Assembly (NCBI GenBank): GCA_021229015.1
Contig: CM037783.1
Span: 24,618,052-24,682,051 of the forward strand
Origin: Solen grandis
Taxonomy: Eukaryota > Mollusca > Bivalvia > Adapedonta > Solenidae
Length of the DNA stretch: 64,000 bases
Direction: 5' to 3'
Shown here: one piece after another, positions 22,305 to 34,731 of the stretch
Layout of the letters: every line of letters begins with the position of its first letter
Position numbering within the stretch: position 1 is the stretch's first letter
Made by a program: the position numbers and the translations under genes
Notes under the pieces: model-generated
What the model was told of the DNA's origin: nothing
The model's input: only the letters and a program-made list of their open reading frames with translations
Databases searched by the model: none

Positions 22305-23270
22305 ATGGGTAGAAGGAGGAAACGAAAGAACAGGAGCGGGGGAAGTAGTGATTTTGAGGACTTAATAAATACCCACTGTAAACAACAAAAACCGAGAGGC
22401 CCGTCCGGGGAGCAGGAATGTGAATCGGTAAGCGACATTTTGAGGGAAACAAACTCTGTACTATTTGATAATATATGTGATATAAAAGAAGACTCTGTTT
22501 TTCTACCACCGAAAATGTCAGACAGTAATCCGTCAAATCCGTCAAATGCCGACATTTTTGCGTATCTCAAACGCATTGATGAGCGAATAAGCAAAGTAGA
22601 TAATAGGCTTGACAATGTAGATACACGTCTGAAATGTCTAGAAGGGTTAGAAAAAAAAGTCAATAAATTTGAATTAGAGCTTAGTAAATTATGGATGGCT
22701 GTTGAGGATAGGAATAAAAAACAAGATGATAGAATCACAAATGTAGAAGAAAGAGTTGAGGGTATAGACTTTAGCTCTAATCAAGTCAATGACAAAGTAA
22801 TCGGGCTAGAGCGTGAAAATGAGCAGTTGAAAGTTGAGATGGCATACCTAAAATCCCAGTCTATGAGAAATAATCTCATTTTCCAAAATATACCAGAGGC
22901 CCCTGAGGAGACCCCGGATATAACGGAAAGCATCCTAAAGGACTTTATTAAGGAGAAGATGAAGGTGGCCAAAGAAGTGGTGGATTCTATTTCCTTTGAG
23001 CGAGTACATCGGTCGCCAAGTGGGAAGATTCAAGGTAAAACAAGACCCATCATTGCAAAATTCACCTATTTTAGAGAGAGAGAACTGGTGAGGAAGCAGT
23101 GGTCAACATTGAAAGGCACAAATTTCTTTGTTAATGAGCAATTCCCACCGGAAGTGGTTGAGAAGAGAAAGAAGTTGTATCCCAAGATGAGGAAGGCAAG
23201 AGAGGAAGGAGACAGAGCTTGGATTTCATATGATACTCTGTATGTAAACGGCAAGGCGATGAGGGACTAG
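22305..23270 (+). CDS. LINE ORF1, coiled-coil and L1-type RRM RNA-binding protein
   Basis: Starts at ATG 22305 (MGRRRKRKNRSGGS, a basic N-terminus) and runs 321 residues to TAG 23268. Residues of about 85-185 are a strongly heptad-like region (IDERISKVDNRLDNVDTRL and so on), predicted coiled coil for trimerisation. It is followed by MRNNLIFQNIPEAPEET and later FERVHRSPSGK...RPIIAKFTYFRERE, the signature of the L1 ORF1p-type RRM, then a C-terminal basic segment. Known role of the family: binds LINE RNA in the ribonucleoprotein and acts as a nucleic-acid chaperone. This frame is fully intact, unlike ORF2. Upstream in-frame codons to 22287 are open but have no other ATG. Confidence 0.85.
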   Translation: MGRRRKRKNRSGGSSDFEDLINTHCKQQKPRGPSGEQECESVSDILRETNSVLFDNICDIKEDSVFLPPKMSDSNPSNPSNADIFAYLKRIDERISKVDNRLDNVDTRLKCLEGLEKKVNKFELELSKLWMAVEDRNKKQDDRITNVEERVEGIDFSSNQVNDKVIGLERENEQLKVEMAYLKSQSMRNNLIFQNIPEAPEETPDITESILKDFIKEKMKVAKEVVDSISFERVHRSPSGKIQGKTRPIIAKFTYFRERELVRKQWSTLKGTNFFVNEQFPPEVVEKRKKLYPKMRKAREEGDRAWISYDTLYVNGKAMRD

Positions 23271-24520
23271 GATGTCGCCGAGGATGAGATTCGAATCTTA
23301 TCCTGGAACGTGCATGGTCTAACGAAATGTAAACGAGAGGACCCAGATTTTGTCAATCTTTTAAAGAACAATGACATTATATTCTTATATGAAACTTGGG
23401 CTTGCCCTATGAGTAATATTGATCTGTCAGGCTATTATTCACATAATTTATACCGTAAATTCCAAAATCGTAATGCTAGGAGAGCAAGCGGAGGCATAGC
23501 TTTATATATCAAAGAACATTTAAAAAGGGTATTGATATTGTTAAGACACACTTCGACACCTTAGTCTGGATAAAATTAGACAAACATTGCTTTGGCACTA
23601 CAGAAGATATTTTTATTTGTGGAATATATTTATGGGGGGAAGACTCGCCAGCTTACAATATTGTAAACACAGACTTTTTTGATATCTTAGAAAGTGATAT
23701 ATCATACTTCAATGATTTAGGTAAAGTATTTATAGCAGGAGATTTAAACAGTAGGGTAGGAAGTAGACTGGACTATATTATACATGACAGTATTAACACA
23801 GCAGTTGACGATCCAGACTATGTTCCCGATACCCCCTTACACAGGGCCTCCCTAGACAAAATATGTAATAGTCATGGGCATAAGTTATTGGATATGTGTA
23901 AATCCACGGGTGTGAGAATCATGAATGGGAGGGTTGGCTCTGAATCAAATTCTTACACATTTGTTTCTCAGCACGGGGCGTCCGTGATTGATTACCTACT
24001 CACGCACGAGAAAAATATAAAATCGATAGCCGATTTTACTATTGGCTCAGTAAATGAGTGGAGTGACCATACCCCCTTACATTTTAAAATAAACATACCT
24101 GTTTTACAACAAACTAATGGCCAAGACAACCCAGGAGTTAAAATTAAATGGAATCAACTATATAGAGAACAGTATAGGCGCAATTTAATTGGAAAATTGT
24201 CTGTTTTTAACCGGGTTGTTCAAAACATTAATTGTTCATGCAGGAATGAAATTAATACAATGGTAAATGAATTTACTGATATACTTACTGACGTAACGGA
24301 TCCATTATTTTTGAAAAATATACATACAAAAACGGAGTGTAACTTTAATAATTCATGTTTAGAAAATCATAAAATATGGTTTGATGATGATTGCCAAACT
24401 GCCAAAATTAAATATTTAGAATCAATCAAGATTTTTAAAAGTTACAAGACATATGAAAACAGAGAGACATTTGTAAATTTAAGCAAAAAAAAAAAAAAAT
24501 GTCCGAAATTGAGAATCTAA
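23271..24520 (+). pseudogene. LINE ORF2 part 1: apurinic/apyrimidinic-type endonuclease, frameshifted
   Basis: The frame continues in register directly after the ORF1 TAG with EIRILSWNVHGLTK and LYETW (metal-binding Glu), then GGIALYIKEHLKR. A shift near 23528 leads to GIDIVKTHFDTLVWIKL and the catalytic AGDLNSRVG (Asp/Asn) and NEWSDHTPLHF (SDH) motifs. All expected endonuclease motifs are present, but no single frame carries them. The frame ends at 24518-24520 after a poly-A run (24486-24499) that probably caused another frameshift. The domain nicks target DNA to prime reverse transcription in intact relatives. Confidence 0.82.
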
Positions 24521-26024
24521 GATTCAGTCAGCCCAAAGAATTTTGGAATTTATTTAAAAAAAATAAGCAGCAAAGATCATCAGATGTGAGTATACATGAA
24601 TTTGAAGATTTTTTCTCAAACCTAAGTAATGACTGTAGTAAAGCCAATAATGAAGAGGCGGAATCATTCTGTAGTAACTATAATTTTCAGGATTGTGAAG
24701 AAGTACACGAATTAGATAGACCGATAACTGAAAACGAAATACGCCTTGCTATTAAAAATTTAAAAAAAGATAAAGCTCCAGGTAGTGACCACTTGTTAAA
24801 TGAATATTTTATTGAGGGTGTAGACATCTTATCATCTCATCTATGTGACATATTTAATAACATTTTAGATTCAGGGTATTATCCGGACACATGGACAGAA
24901 GGAATTATCATTCCTATACATAAAAAACGATTAGAATCATTTTGTGAAAAGGAGCAAATAATATCAGATGCACAATTTGGTTTTAGAAAAGGGAGATCAA
25001 CCACTGATGCCAGTTTCATATTACTTTCAATTATTCAGAAATATCTAAATGAAAATAAACGTTTATATGCATGTTTTATAGATTTAAAAAATGTTTTGAC
25101 ACAATATATAGAAATGGATTATGGTATAAAATGTATAATATAGGAATTAATGGTAAAATACTGCGCATTACAAAAGATATATATAATAAGGTAAAATCAA
25201 GAGTTAAAGTATGTAATAAAGTTTCAAACTCATTTGAATATTCAGTTGGCCTCCGTCAAGGAGAGGTGATGTCACCGATATTGTTCTCCCTATTCATTAA
25301 CGACTTAGAAGATTTCTTAAAAAACAGTAATCCAAATACAGGTATAGTTATTGATGACATTATAATCACATTGCTATTTTTTGCTGATGATATGGTCATT
25401 TTTGGAAAATCACCTCAGGATCTTCAACAAAATTTAAATTACTTAAAGGATTACTGTAGCACTTGGGGTTTAGAGGTTAATGTTGATAAAACAAAAGTCA
25501 TGGTATTTAGGAAAAGGGGAGGGCTTTTATTAGATGAACATTGGACATATGATGGAAAAAAAATAGCAGTGGTGGATAATTTTAACTATTTGGGTACACT
25601 ATTTAGCTACACAGGGAATTTCTCTTATAACCAAAGTCATTTAGCTGATAAAGCATTAAAAGCATGCAACTTACTATTGTTTAACTGTAAAGATATGAAC
25701 ATGAAACCTAAAACTTTGTTACAACTATTTGATGCCTTTGTTGGATCAATTTTAAATTATGCATCTCCTATATGGGGCTATACAAAATCTAAAGTGATTG
25801 AAAGAATACATCTTAAATTCTGCAAAAGGATATTAAAAGTTAAACAGAATACCTGTACAAGTACAATTTATGGGGAACTAGGAAGACATCCACTATATTT
25901 AACAAGATATTTTAACATTATTAAATATTGGTGTAAAATTGTCACATCTGACAATGCTATGTTAAGTAAAATATATGAGCAGAGTTTTCTAGACTGTGAA
26001 AGAGGATGTAAAAATTGGGTGTAA
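24499..26024 (+). pseudogene. LINE ORF2 part 2: reverse transcriptase, deleted and frameshifted
   Basis: Motifs in order: ENEIRLAIKNLKKDKAPGSD, IIIPIHKK, then abruptly RLESFCEKEQIISDAQFGFR. The conserved stretch with the NYRGI block that normally sits between is missing, an in-frame loss of roughly 25-30 residues at about 24927. Next come CFIDLK with a frame change near 25092 (KKCFDTIYRNGLW, first catalytic Asp), GLRQGEVMSPILFSLFINDL, the catalytic FFADDMVIFG, and GLEVNVDKTKVMVFRKRGG with NYLGTLFS. The stop is at 26022-26024. The missing fingers segment alone would disable polymerisation. Confidence 0.88.
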
Positions 26025-26581
26025 ATGTTAAGAAAATGTTGCAAGATTATGGATATCCAAATGTATTTTATAATTTCAATAATGTAAATCTTAAAGTTTT
26101 CATAAAGAATTTTAAGCAGAGAATCATAGATAACTTTATACAAGAGTGGAACACAACATTAGAAAATAGCACAGTCTTAGAGAGTTATAAAATGTTTAAA
26201 ACTGTGTTTAAATATGAAACATATCTTGATATTTTGCCTGTTAATTTACGTTTTTTTATTAGTAGACTTCGTGTATCGTCGCATCCACTAAGAATACAAA
26301 CTGGCAGGTACCAAAGATTTAATATACCTAGAAATGAACGTAATTGTTTATGTTGTAATACAGTAGACATTGAAGACGAATATCATTTTTTACTGAAATG
26401 CCCCTGTTTTTCTAATTTGAGACATAGATATATATTAGAATACTATCGTAATAGACCGTCTATGATGAAGTTTATAGAACTATTAATGAGCGAGAGTGAA
26501 AGCACATTGTTTAATTTGGCATTTTTTACAAAGAAAGCCTTATCCATTAGAAATGACATATTAAACAGAACTTCTCATTAA
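26015..26581 (+). pseudogene. LINE ORF2 part 3: C-terminal domain with cysteine/histidine motif
   Basis: After another one-base shift near 26024 the frame resumes with NVKKMLQDYGYPNVFYNF. It ends with RNCLCCNTVDIEDEYHFLLK and CPCFSNLR, a C-x2-C...H...C type motif often found at the end of LINE ORF2 proteins, and stops at 26579-26581. It links directly to the preceding reverse transcriptase part. Confidence 0.8.
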
Positions 26582-26638
26582 AAAAGTGTACTATAGTATC
26601 TTACTAATTTTCTCAATACATGTATAATTAATATGTTG

Positions 26639-26762
26639 ACATATTTGTACATGAAAAATCTGTACTCACCTCTGGCTATTTATTTTGCTTTTTGATGTAA
26701 ACATATTTGTATATGAAAAATCTGTACTCACCTCTGGTTATTTATTTTGCTTTTTGATGTAA
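26639..26762 (+). repeat. 62-bp tandem duplication in the LINE 3' UTR
   Basis: ACATATTTGTACATGAAAAA and its near copy ACATATTTGTATATGAAAAA begin 62 bases apart (26639 and 26701), both continuing through CTGTACTCACCTCTGG and TTTTGCTTTTTGATGTAA. Confidence 0.88.
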
Positions 26763-28392
26763 ACAATGGCTTAGAAACAAGCATAACACAGTTGTTAAGA
26801 TTAAATCATACATAACAACATGTGCAATACAAACTACTTGCCATAAAATATCATCTTTATCTGTGAAAAGCTTAGATCCTGTAGATTATGTTGACATGTC
26901 TGATTTATGTATTACCTTTACTGTTTTATGGTTTCACGGTGAAGTAAGCAGATTCTACCACATCCAGTTTTCCTCGAAAAATCTCAACACTTAAATATCC
27001 ATTGTAATCGATTGAATATCTATTTACAATCCGTTGTAATAGATTGAATATTTACTTACAATCATATATTTATAATGTTATTCCTTAAAATAAATCCCAG
27101 AAATTTAACACTTTATTATTATCCTCACGTGGTTTCGGAGGCACTTAGAGTTAGTCCCCTTGTTTTGTCTGGTCAATCTGGACAAATTTGTACGTCTATC
27201 ATTAGTATAAAGATAAAATTATTTCAATAATTGAAATAATGGTTGTTCTTTTTTGTTTATTTTATTTAATTTTTTGTTTATTTTACAATTTCTAAGTACT
27301 TATCGGATGAATATTGAATATATATACGGTATATACAACTAAATCGAATAAAGTCCCCTTACTATAGGTCAAATCTAACTATTATTTCTTTATCAATGGA
27401 CCGGATTGTATAAAAAAAAAAAAAAAAAAAAAAACTCATCCTCTTATGTGATGTCTTTTTTTTTTAAATTAATATATAAAAAATGTAATGAATAATGTTT
27501 TGTCTTCCAAGTATGTAATACTCATTTGATTCTTCCCATAGTAAGTATCACGTACAATGTATGTAATAAAATAATATTTGTTTTATGACGATGTATGTAA
27601 TGTACAAGTCTGAAATAAACTATGTTCTGTTCTGTTCTGATGAAATTAATATCTGATTAAGTTAAATTCAAGGCCTTTTTGGGGGCCAAAATCAAACCTT
27701 TGTGAACCTAGCCCTTTCCGGTCCCAGGTTAAAAGTGCTATGTATTTCTCACCTAACGGTCGAACCAATTAACACCCAACATATGATGTTCGCTGGTGAT
27801 TTAATTGCAACCTGCAGTGCAGCGTGTTTTTACACATTGTCAGATTGGCATAAGCATTATGATTGTTTATTTTGATTAATTATTTTGTTAAATGTTACTT
27901 GTTTCGTATTTGAGGTGATATTTATGTTATCTGATGGTGCTATGTTTGTGAATTATTCACAACAGATTTTTTTATTTTATTTTTCTGAAAAAAGAAATAT
28001 GCAGAAAATGTTACGACCTGTACATAGGCCGATGTATGTGAACATGTACGTGTACGAAATGAATATCCATCACTGAGGTTTGTGCTTTGATAATTGATGT
28101 TGTCAGCTGACATTAAATGGATTTATATGATATTTAAAGAATAAAAGAATTATTTTATTTATTTATTTTATTTAATGATACATGTAACATTATTTCACCG
28201 ATGTTAGGATAAGAAAAACGACAACATACGATAATCTACTTTAATCGATCAGTGCTAAAAGAAGGCCTAATAATAAATAATAATTTTTAATACATGTATG
28301 TAAATCAATTTAAAACACGGTTGGGTCGAACCACCGATGACTAGAAAAAAATGCCGTTCCCCCAGCCTGTTCGAGTCACGGAAGGTCGACTG

Positions 28393-31170
28393 TATTTATG
28401 ATGAATGTCCCTGAAATTACGCCCTTCATTTCCTTTCAAACACGTGCTCAAGTGATATTTCGAATGCAACCTTTTCCTTATGTATCAATTCATTAATCAT
28501 GTGTATTTACTTTAAATACCATGATTGAATTTGCTTTGAACTGTTTAGTATTCTTGCCAATTATAATTGTGGTCGGGGTAATCTATTTGTATTTGTATTG
28601 TACAATACAATGTAGTTTTTATTAACACAAATACGTGAACGTGTGTCATCTTATCCTTTGGGAACCACCAATCCCACCCCGTCCCCTACAAAAATTACTG
28701 TAACAGTAGCAAATTCAATACCATTTCCCATGTATTTCAACACCTTTCGGGTTACTGATGCATGCCCATAAGGCAAAAGTGAATAGGTAGTACAAACTTC
28801 CAAGCGGTCGGCATATCACCGTTGAATTAAATTTTCTCTAAATGTGATCAAATTAAAACGTTAGTACATTTTGCTCAATATTCAAAATCAAGTAATTATT
28901 AAAGTATCGACCGATACGATAAAACATTAGAAAAAATACATTCAATAAATCATTTTGTTTTGCAATCTTAAACAGTATTTTTTTTACCAAGTATCTCATA
29001 ATATTTCACTTTCCTTTTACAAAAATTTAAACAATGATTTAACAACTTCCATTGTTAGTTGAGTATAAACAAACATTATTCATTTTTTTTAAAAAAAAAA
29101 GTACAATCGATTGAAGCCTGCAAACCTAGCTTATATTCTGGGAGACTCACTATTGTAAACGAAGTTGATGTGAATAAAGTTTATGGCACTTGTTTACACT
29201 GGCATGGAGTCACCAGTATGATTAGATCTCGTTCTACACCATATCCTAAAGGTTATAGAAGCTATCTTCCTTGCCGCTGGTTCATGCAACTATGGATTAC
29301 AAAATACAGGGAAGATCGAGAAAATCAATTTGACGATATTGTTAGTGGAGCGAAAACTGTTTCGTAGAGAAAACATAATACAGCAATCCAGTTACTTGAA
29401 TAGGACTTGTTAAATTTATACTTAAGCAGAAAATCGTTCGGAAAAAGTACTGTGAAATAACAAAAGTTGAATGTCTAAATACATCAAAACCTGTAAAGGC
29501 CGATGTATTTGTACATATTCTTTATTTCTTCCATTTCTGAAGATTACATAAGAGTATATATAATTATGCATCGCACAACATAACTGGGTACCTACGACTG
29601 CTTATTACACCTGTCTGGATGAAGTAACGGAATGAGCGCTTGTGGGTTTCCGACGCTGCATAACTGTAAAGGCAGATTATTGATGATAATGGTACTGATG
29701 ATGATGTTAATGGCGATGATAATAATGATGATCGAACTGCTGCATATAATGCTGCTCCTGTTGATGAAGACGACGACAATGATGGAGATGATACGAAACA
29801 TGAGAAGATATATAACATATGATAACGATGATGAAAACGCGGGATTAATGAAATAAAATTAGAACCTATATACGACTGTACAATGTAATGCGAGAAAACG
29901 TTTATCCCATCCAACATTTTTATAGTAGACAAAGCTTATCTGGTTAGAATTACATAAAAATCGATCATACAAATATCTTACCGAAACGAAACATAAACTG
30001 GCAAATCGATTAATTATTCTTTAGAGGTGACTTCATACCTAGTATAGATAATAAAATTGATATTTCTAATTTAGTAGATGTAAACTGTGACTCAATATAA
30101 TCTAGCCAAGTTCTGTGAATGTTATTAAACACCATTCCTGAAAATGCATCACGTCACCAATATCTAAGCTACGTTAATGCAATTTTCATTAAATTGAGAC
30201 GTGTATGTTAGCTATTGTTTTACAATTAGTTTCTTTTTTCAGGATGATTTGATGCATAAATCCAAATATACGACAATTCCAACTTGCAGTGATTGGATCT
30301 TAATCTGTCAGAGTTATGGGCACTTATTCTATGATACCAGTCAGCTTTGACTTTATCCCAATTCTCTATTTATAAACTTTCCATTCGTACTTACTAGGGA
30401 AAATTCCCGTATTTATGTAACTGTAGATATATTGTTCGAGTGAGTATTAAATTTTCAAAATGTTGTTTTCGACATATCTGACTAATCCTATAGCTATAGT
30501 ATGCGAAAGTGAAATTTCCAGGGTCTTTTTCGATTGGATTTTTTTTCACATGGAGACATTCTGTGATAACTGATCTGTGGAGACAGATTCCAGGTGGCAA
30601 GAAGTCAGACCCGCCCGATATAATAGTGTTCAGTCTAGTAAATACCAGGACTGAAATGGGACACACATTCTAAGAAAATAAATGGCTTAGACAAATTGTG
30701 TTTATATTTGTTTAAAAAATTATATACGACGAAAGTATATACTTTATTTCCTCCACGAATGAAGATTACGGACATAGACAAAATTCAATGTTTCATTTTA
30801 TAGGATAATTCAATGATAATAAGAATCATATAAAAGCACAACCGTAACTACACGTTACCGTTTTAATATGTCCACGAACAATTTCAAAGCGAGAAGTAAC
30901 ATACTTCCAAACATATCTATTGTGTTGATTGAGATAAAGACCATAAGAAAATCTTTTTCATGAAACAGTCAGTTCCATCACTTCATACCTACGCCCGATC
31001 GATAAGCTACTGTTACACAACATTTTGTTTGTCTATGATGTAATGAAATGGTATGAAATAAGTCAACCGCGGGTGTCCGACGATGAGTTTATACATGGTA
31101 TTTTGGATATTTTGTAAATTGATATGACACCATGTTACTAGAAGTATAAACATGTATAATCTTTTTAACA
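28393..31170. other. No firm gene; one weak coding-like stretch
   Basis: Mostly unrecognised AT-rich DNA. At 29101-29366 an open frame includes IVNEVDVNKVYGTCLHWHGV, which faintly resembles the first copper-binding block (HWHG) of multicopper oxidases. The rest does not follow the family, so no gene is called. A (GAT)-rich tract lies at about 29685-29790. Confidence 0.35.
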
Positions 31171-31424
31171 GCAAATCGACAAAGTCGGAGGTAACGCGCT
31201 GAACCGCTGATCCAGAGGACCGGGGTTCAAATCTCAAACGAACTTTGAACATTTATGGGTCGTTTTCCAAAGTTTCCAGCCAAATTAAAAGTCCGACACT
31301 GGGCTAAATATTTTAAAACATACGGAGACCGAATGGGTCTATTCCTGAAAGAGCCGGGGTATTGCACCTGGATTCCCTTGTCTCAAACCATTATCTCTTC
31401 TACTTACTATCTCTTCAACAAAAA

Positions 31425-31668
31425 GAGGTCGTGGGTTCGATCCCGGCTGCAACATACCAGAGTCGTAAAAATGGTACTGGTATAGCTCCCTTACTTGACG
31501 CTCATCATGTAAGGATAGTTCCAGGTATTGGTTGGCCTGGTGTCAGGATAATGTGACTGGGTGTTGTATCATGTCACACGCGATACTGCAGTACGGCAGC
31601 ACTATGTCTGTCTCAGATAGACATAGTCTTCAAATAACTGAAATACTGTCTGCAGGATGTTACACCAA
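31425..31668 (+). mobile_element. SINE family B copy, head partly replaced
   Basis: B box GGGTTCGATCCCGG, then ACATACCAGAGTCGTAAAAA, GTCAGGATAATGTGACTGGG, GATACTGCAG and a body end GAAATACTGTCTGCAGGATG. An additional tRNA-like stretch with GGGGTTCAAATCTC lies just upstream at 31190-31232, possibly the head of a separate insertion. Confidence 0.78.
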
Positions 31669-31669
31669 A

Positions 31670-31999
31670 ACAAATTTTCAGCAAAGAAGATAAAAAAATA
31701 AAAAAAGTACCTAATTGAAAAATAAGTGCTTGTACTTTTGTTAATTTTCCGTTACCGCAAGATTACATACTTGATACAAACATATTTCATGTCTGTAACA
31801 TATCACAATACAGTTATAATAACATATGGTATTTGTTACAGAAACCTTCCTGACGCTTTTCGTCGTATATTGATACAAAATGTCTACATTAAATGAACAC
31901 ATATAGGACAGGAGCTATACGTGGATGTAGACTATAACCGCTTCCAGCCCCCATGAGACCTATCTAATGCGAGGTATTTATATAACTGGACAAAGACAA

Positions 32000-32053
<54 letters not shown>

Positions 32054-34632
32054 TAGATTGATACGTACACAGTACTTTTATTTTTTATTTCCTATCGTTT
32101 TAGATAGCAAAGCTAACTAAATATTAAAGAACAATTGATAGCATTGAGAAATTCTATTACTGAAGATATTGTCATGTCATTCAGAACGGAAGTGTTGTTT
32201 CCAATATTTTATATTTCTTATAATCCAGTATATATATCCAGTTAAAAAAAACATTTTTGATATTGAAATCTAAAAGTGACAAAAATATGCAAATAATTAT
32301 CATTATTAGGTCATATACTTAGATATTATGACACAATTATTTTACATATATAATAGTAAAGGTCAGACATAGTTCCAGATAATTTATATTTAATCATGTC
32401 CAAACTAACTCCTAGGAGACATGCTTTGCATAAAGCCATTCCCTACAAGACAGTATAAGAAACAATTGTTCTAACAAGAGTATATTGAAATAAACGATGT
32501 TTCAAAATGCTTGAAGTTTCGACAAATACATTAAAATGACATGTACATGGTTAGTTTTGATCCAAACATACATTGATATGTTTGCAACTGTGCCCTTTGT
32601 ATTAAAGTGTTTTACCACAATGGAAGTCATATCAGGGCGCCGCAGTCAGGCACATCGGCATTATATTAATAAAGTAATCAAGACTGAAATTTTTTTTCTC
32701 AGATATGAGCGACTACATAATTTTAAGACTAATTCTTTGTAAGTAATACGCAATAACTTAAAATGTTTAAGCAATCGTACACTGTTTCATTTATCTCCAA
32801 TACATAACGTTTGCATTTTAATGCTTGCAAAGCAAAATCAATCTTATGATTGATGGGTTTCTTTAGAAATGATGTTGAAATGTTGTTCATCATAATCGAT
32901 ATTCACATGAATTGCTGTCAACAAAATAAGTAACGAGATATTGTGTTCGTTTCATTACTCGGTATGACAGATGGTGTTTTCTTGGCAATGTTCAAGCTTA
33001 AATGAAATTGAATCGAGGTAGAACTTGAAAAAATAACAACATCAGTAGATATATTGTCATGGGCATTACATTTTGTATTAGTCTGTGTGTTCATTATACT
33101 GCAAACATGGATTAATGGACGAATACACCCGTAAAAAAGCACCAGTGTAACAATTTATTTGCATGTCGACCGGGAATTGAGAATGTTGCCAGTGCTGTAC
33201 TTGATTGTCCTATTATCAGACAATTTTCCGGACTATTTTGATTGTTACCGCATAACATTTACATGCTTAACAAACCAGAGATGTATGAATTTGTCATTCA
33301 TACGTCAGATTTTAAGTTTTCACCTTAAATGACAGTGAATTCAAAATATGAGTTATAATTAAATGTTTTTCTTTCTTCATTGGAACTAACGCGTTGATTT
33401 TTGCGTTGTTGTGCAGATTTTATAATCGTTGATAAACAGAGATTGTCGAGAAATTCAGTAAATTGCAAACATTAATCCGACATATTTTATCATCTCATAT
33501 AAACTCTAATTTCAAAAAATAGATACTAAGCCCTGAATGCTTAATTCTAAATGCTGATGACGTGTTAAAATCAATATTCACATTCTCTTAGTATAAACTA
33601 TCACCATCTTTATATATTTAACCAGACGAAAGAGGTTGGACAATCTAGAATATTTTAGAACATTGTTCATTGTGCATAAAGTGAATATTTTAAAGCTAAT
33701 TCAGACAAATTTAACATGTGCCAACTTGATTAAAAGGTTTATCCCACACCCCGAAGAAATGTTGGCAATATGATTTAAACTTCGATTTCATTTCAGTTTA
33801 GTATAGGAGAAAATTGTTATGTATTTTTCTTATTTATTAAGGCAGAAATTTCGGTAAAATTAATGTCTTGGTTTCCATTAACACCGCCATTTGGTTTACT
33901 CTCTGCATCCGATATGTCGAGAAACGTGTCTCCAAATCGTCGGAAATGAAATGTTTCATTAGTTATCCCATTACATAAAAAAGTTAGCCTTTACGATGAA
34001 ATGCAATTCAGTTCATTTGTCCATTAAGGCTACAGTTCAGCTATTTCAAGATGTAAATATAATTAAATGGAACCAGCAGTAATACGATGTTTTTATTAGA
34101 CATAAAATCTAACTATGTTATTAGGGATATATCTAAGCTTTTAGGCAATTTAGCAATTATCTTTATCACCCTAAATACCCGAAACACTTCATTCTACTTT
34201 GCGAATTATTACCCGCTTAACAGCAATGCAGATATTTTTAAATTGCAGAAGGCAAGTACTGGATAACTTAAAATAAAACGTGTTCATGCGCAATTTATTT
34301 ATTTATATTTGTTTGAGATGGGTAATTAAAATCGGTTCATAGTTAAGGCTTTGGATTCAAAATACATGTATGCTAATTTTTGTGACTTCTTCAGGTGAAG
34401 AGGCAAACATTAAAATTTTCAAAATAAACGAAATTGACGTTTTACAAGATCAGGTTTGCCAAACTTGAGAATGATTAGATTTATTTCACATTTTATATTG
34501 AACAGAAAGGTTATTTATTGATATAAATATACATTAACTAATTTTAAATACTATATGACAATGTAAATATACATAAATGATTGTATGATTGTAACAATGC
34601 ATTACAATTTACCCATAGATAACAATATACTA
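31670..34632. other. No gene recognised
   Basis: AT-rich. Holds a (TG)n microsatellite at 32009-32050 and no other structure that I can support. Confidence 0.5.
32009..32050. repeat. (TG)n microsatellite
   Basis: Twenty-one uninterrupted TG dinucleotides preceded by a short TA run. Confidence 0.95.
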
Positions 34633-34731
34633 AAAACTTAATTGACATGTCATAAACTTACTTGACATGCCATAACTTACTTGACATGCCATAACTTACT
34701 TGACATGCCATAACTTACTTGACATGCCGTC
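34633..34731 (+). repeat. 19-bp tandem minisatellite, about five units
   Basis: Unit CTTACTTGACATGCCATAA repeated with little variation. The first copies are diverged (ATTGACATGTCATAAA) and the last reads into GACATGCCGTC. Confidence 0.92.

Larger units (their letters stand above)
22305..27639 (+). mobile_element. Non-LTR retrotransposon (LINE), near full length but inactive
   Basis: ORF1 (RNA-binding type), then an ORF2 with an apurinic endonuclease domain, a reverse transcriptase and a C-terminal cysteine motif, a 3' UTR of about 1 kb with a poly-A signal (AATAAA, 27614-27619), and a short TGTTC tandem tail at 27623-27639. The 5' boundary is not defined; it probably lies shortly before the ORF1 start. 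Coding continuity is lost by at least four frameshifts and one in-frame deletion. I cannot fix the clade: the coiled-coil/RRM ORF1 is L1-like, while the 3' microsatellite tail is common in other clades. Confidence 0.88.
20228..28392. mobile_element. Possible pogo-like element split by a LINE insertion
   Basis: TA|CAGTCGAACACTGAAAC at 20226 and the reverse complement of the right end, TA|CAGTCGACCTTCCGTGAC (28394 inward), both start TACAGTCGA, the usual pogo/Tigger-type end with TA target sites. A second inverted match, GGGCTAGGTTCACAAAGG, lies at about 20359 (plus) and 27696-27713 (minus), consistent with subterminal inverted repeats. Without the LINE about 2.8 kb would remain, but no transposase is recognised in it. 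Short matches over such a distance could be coincidental or come from two separate MITEs. Confidence 0.35.

Noticed and set aside
22145..22738. Minus-strand open frame of about 197 codons
   Set aside because: It lies antisense to LINE ORF1, whose coiled-coil and RRM features are clear on the plus strand.
29685..29790. Overlapping open frames rich in Met/Ile or Ser on both strands
   Set aside because: They come from a (GAT)-rich low-complexity tract.
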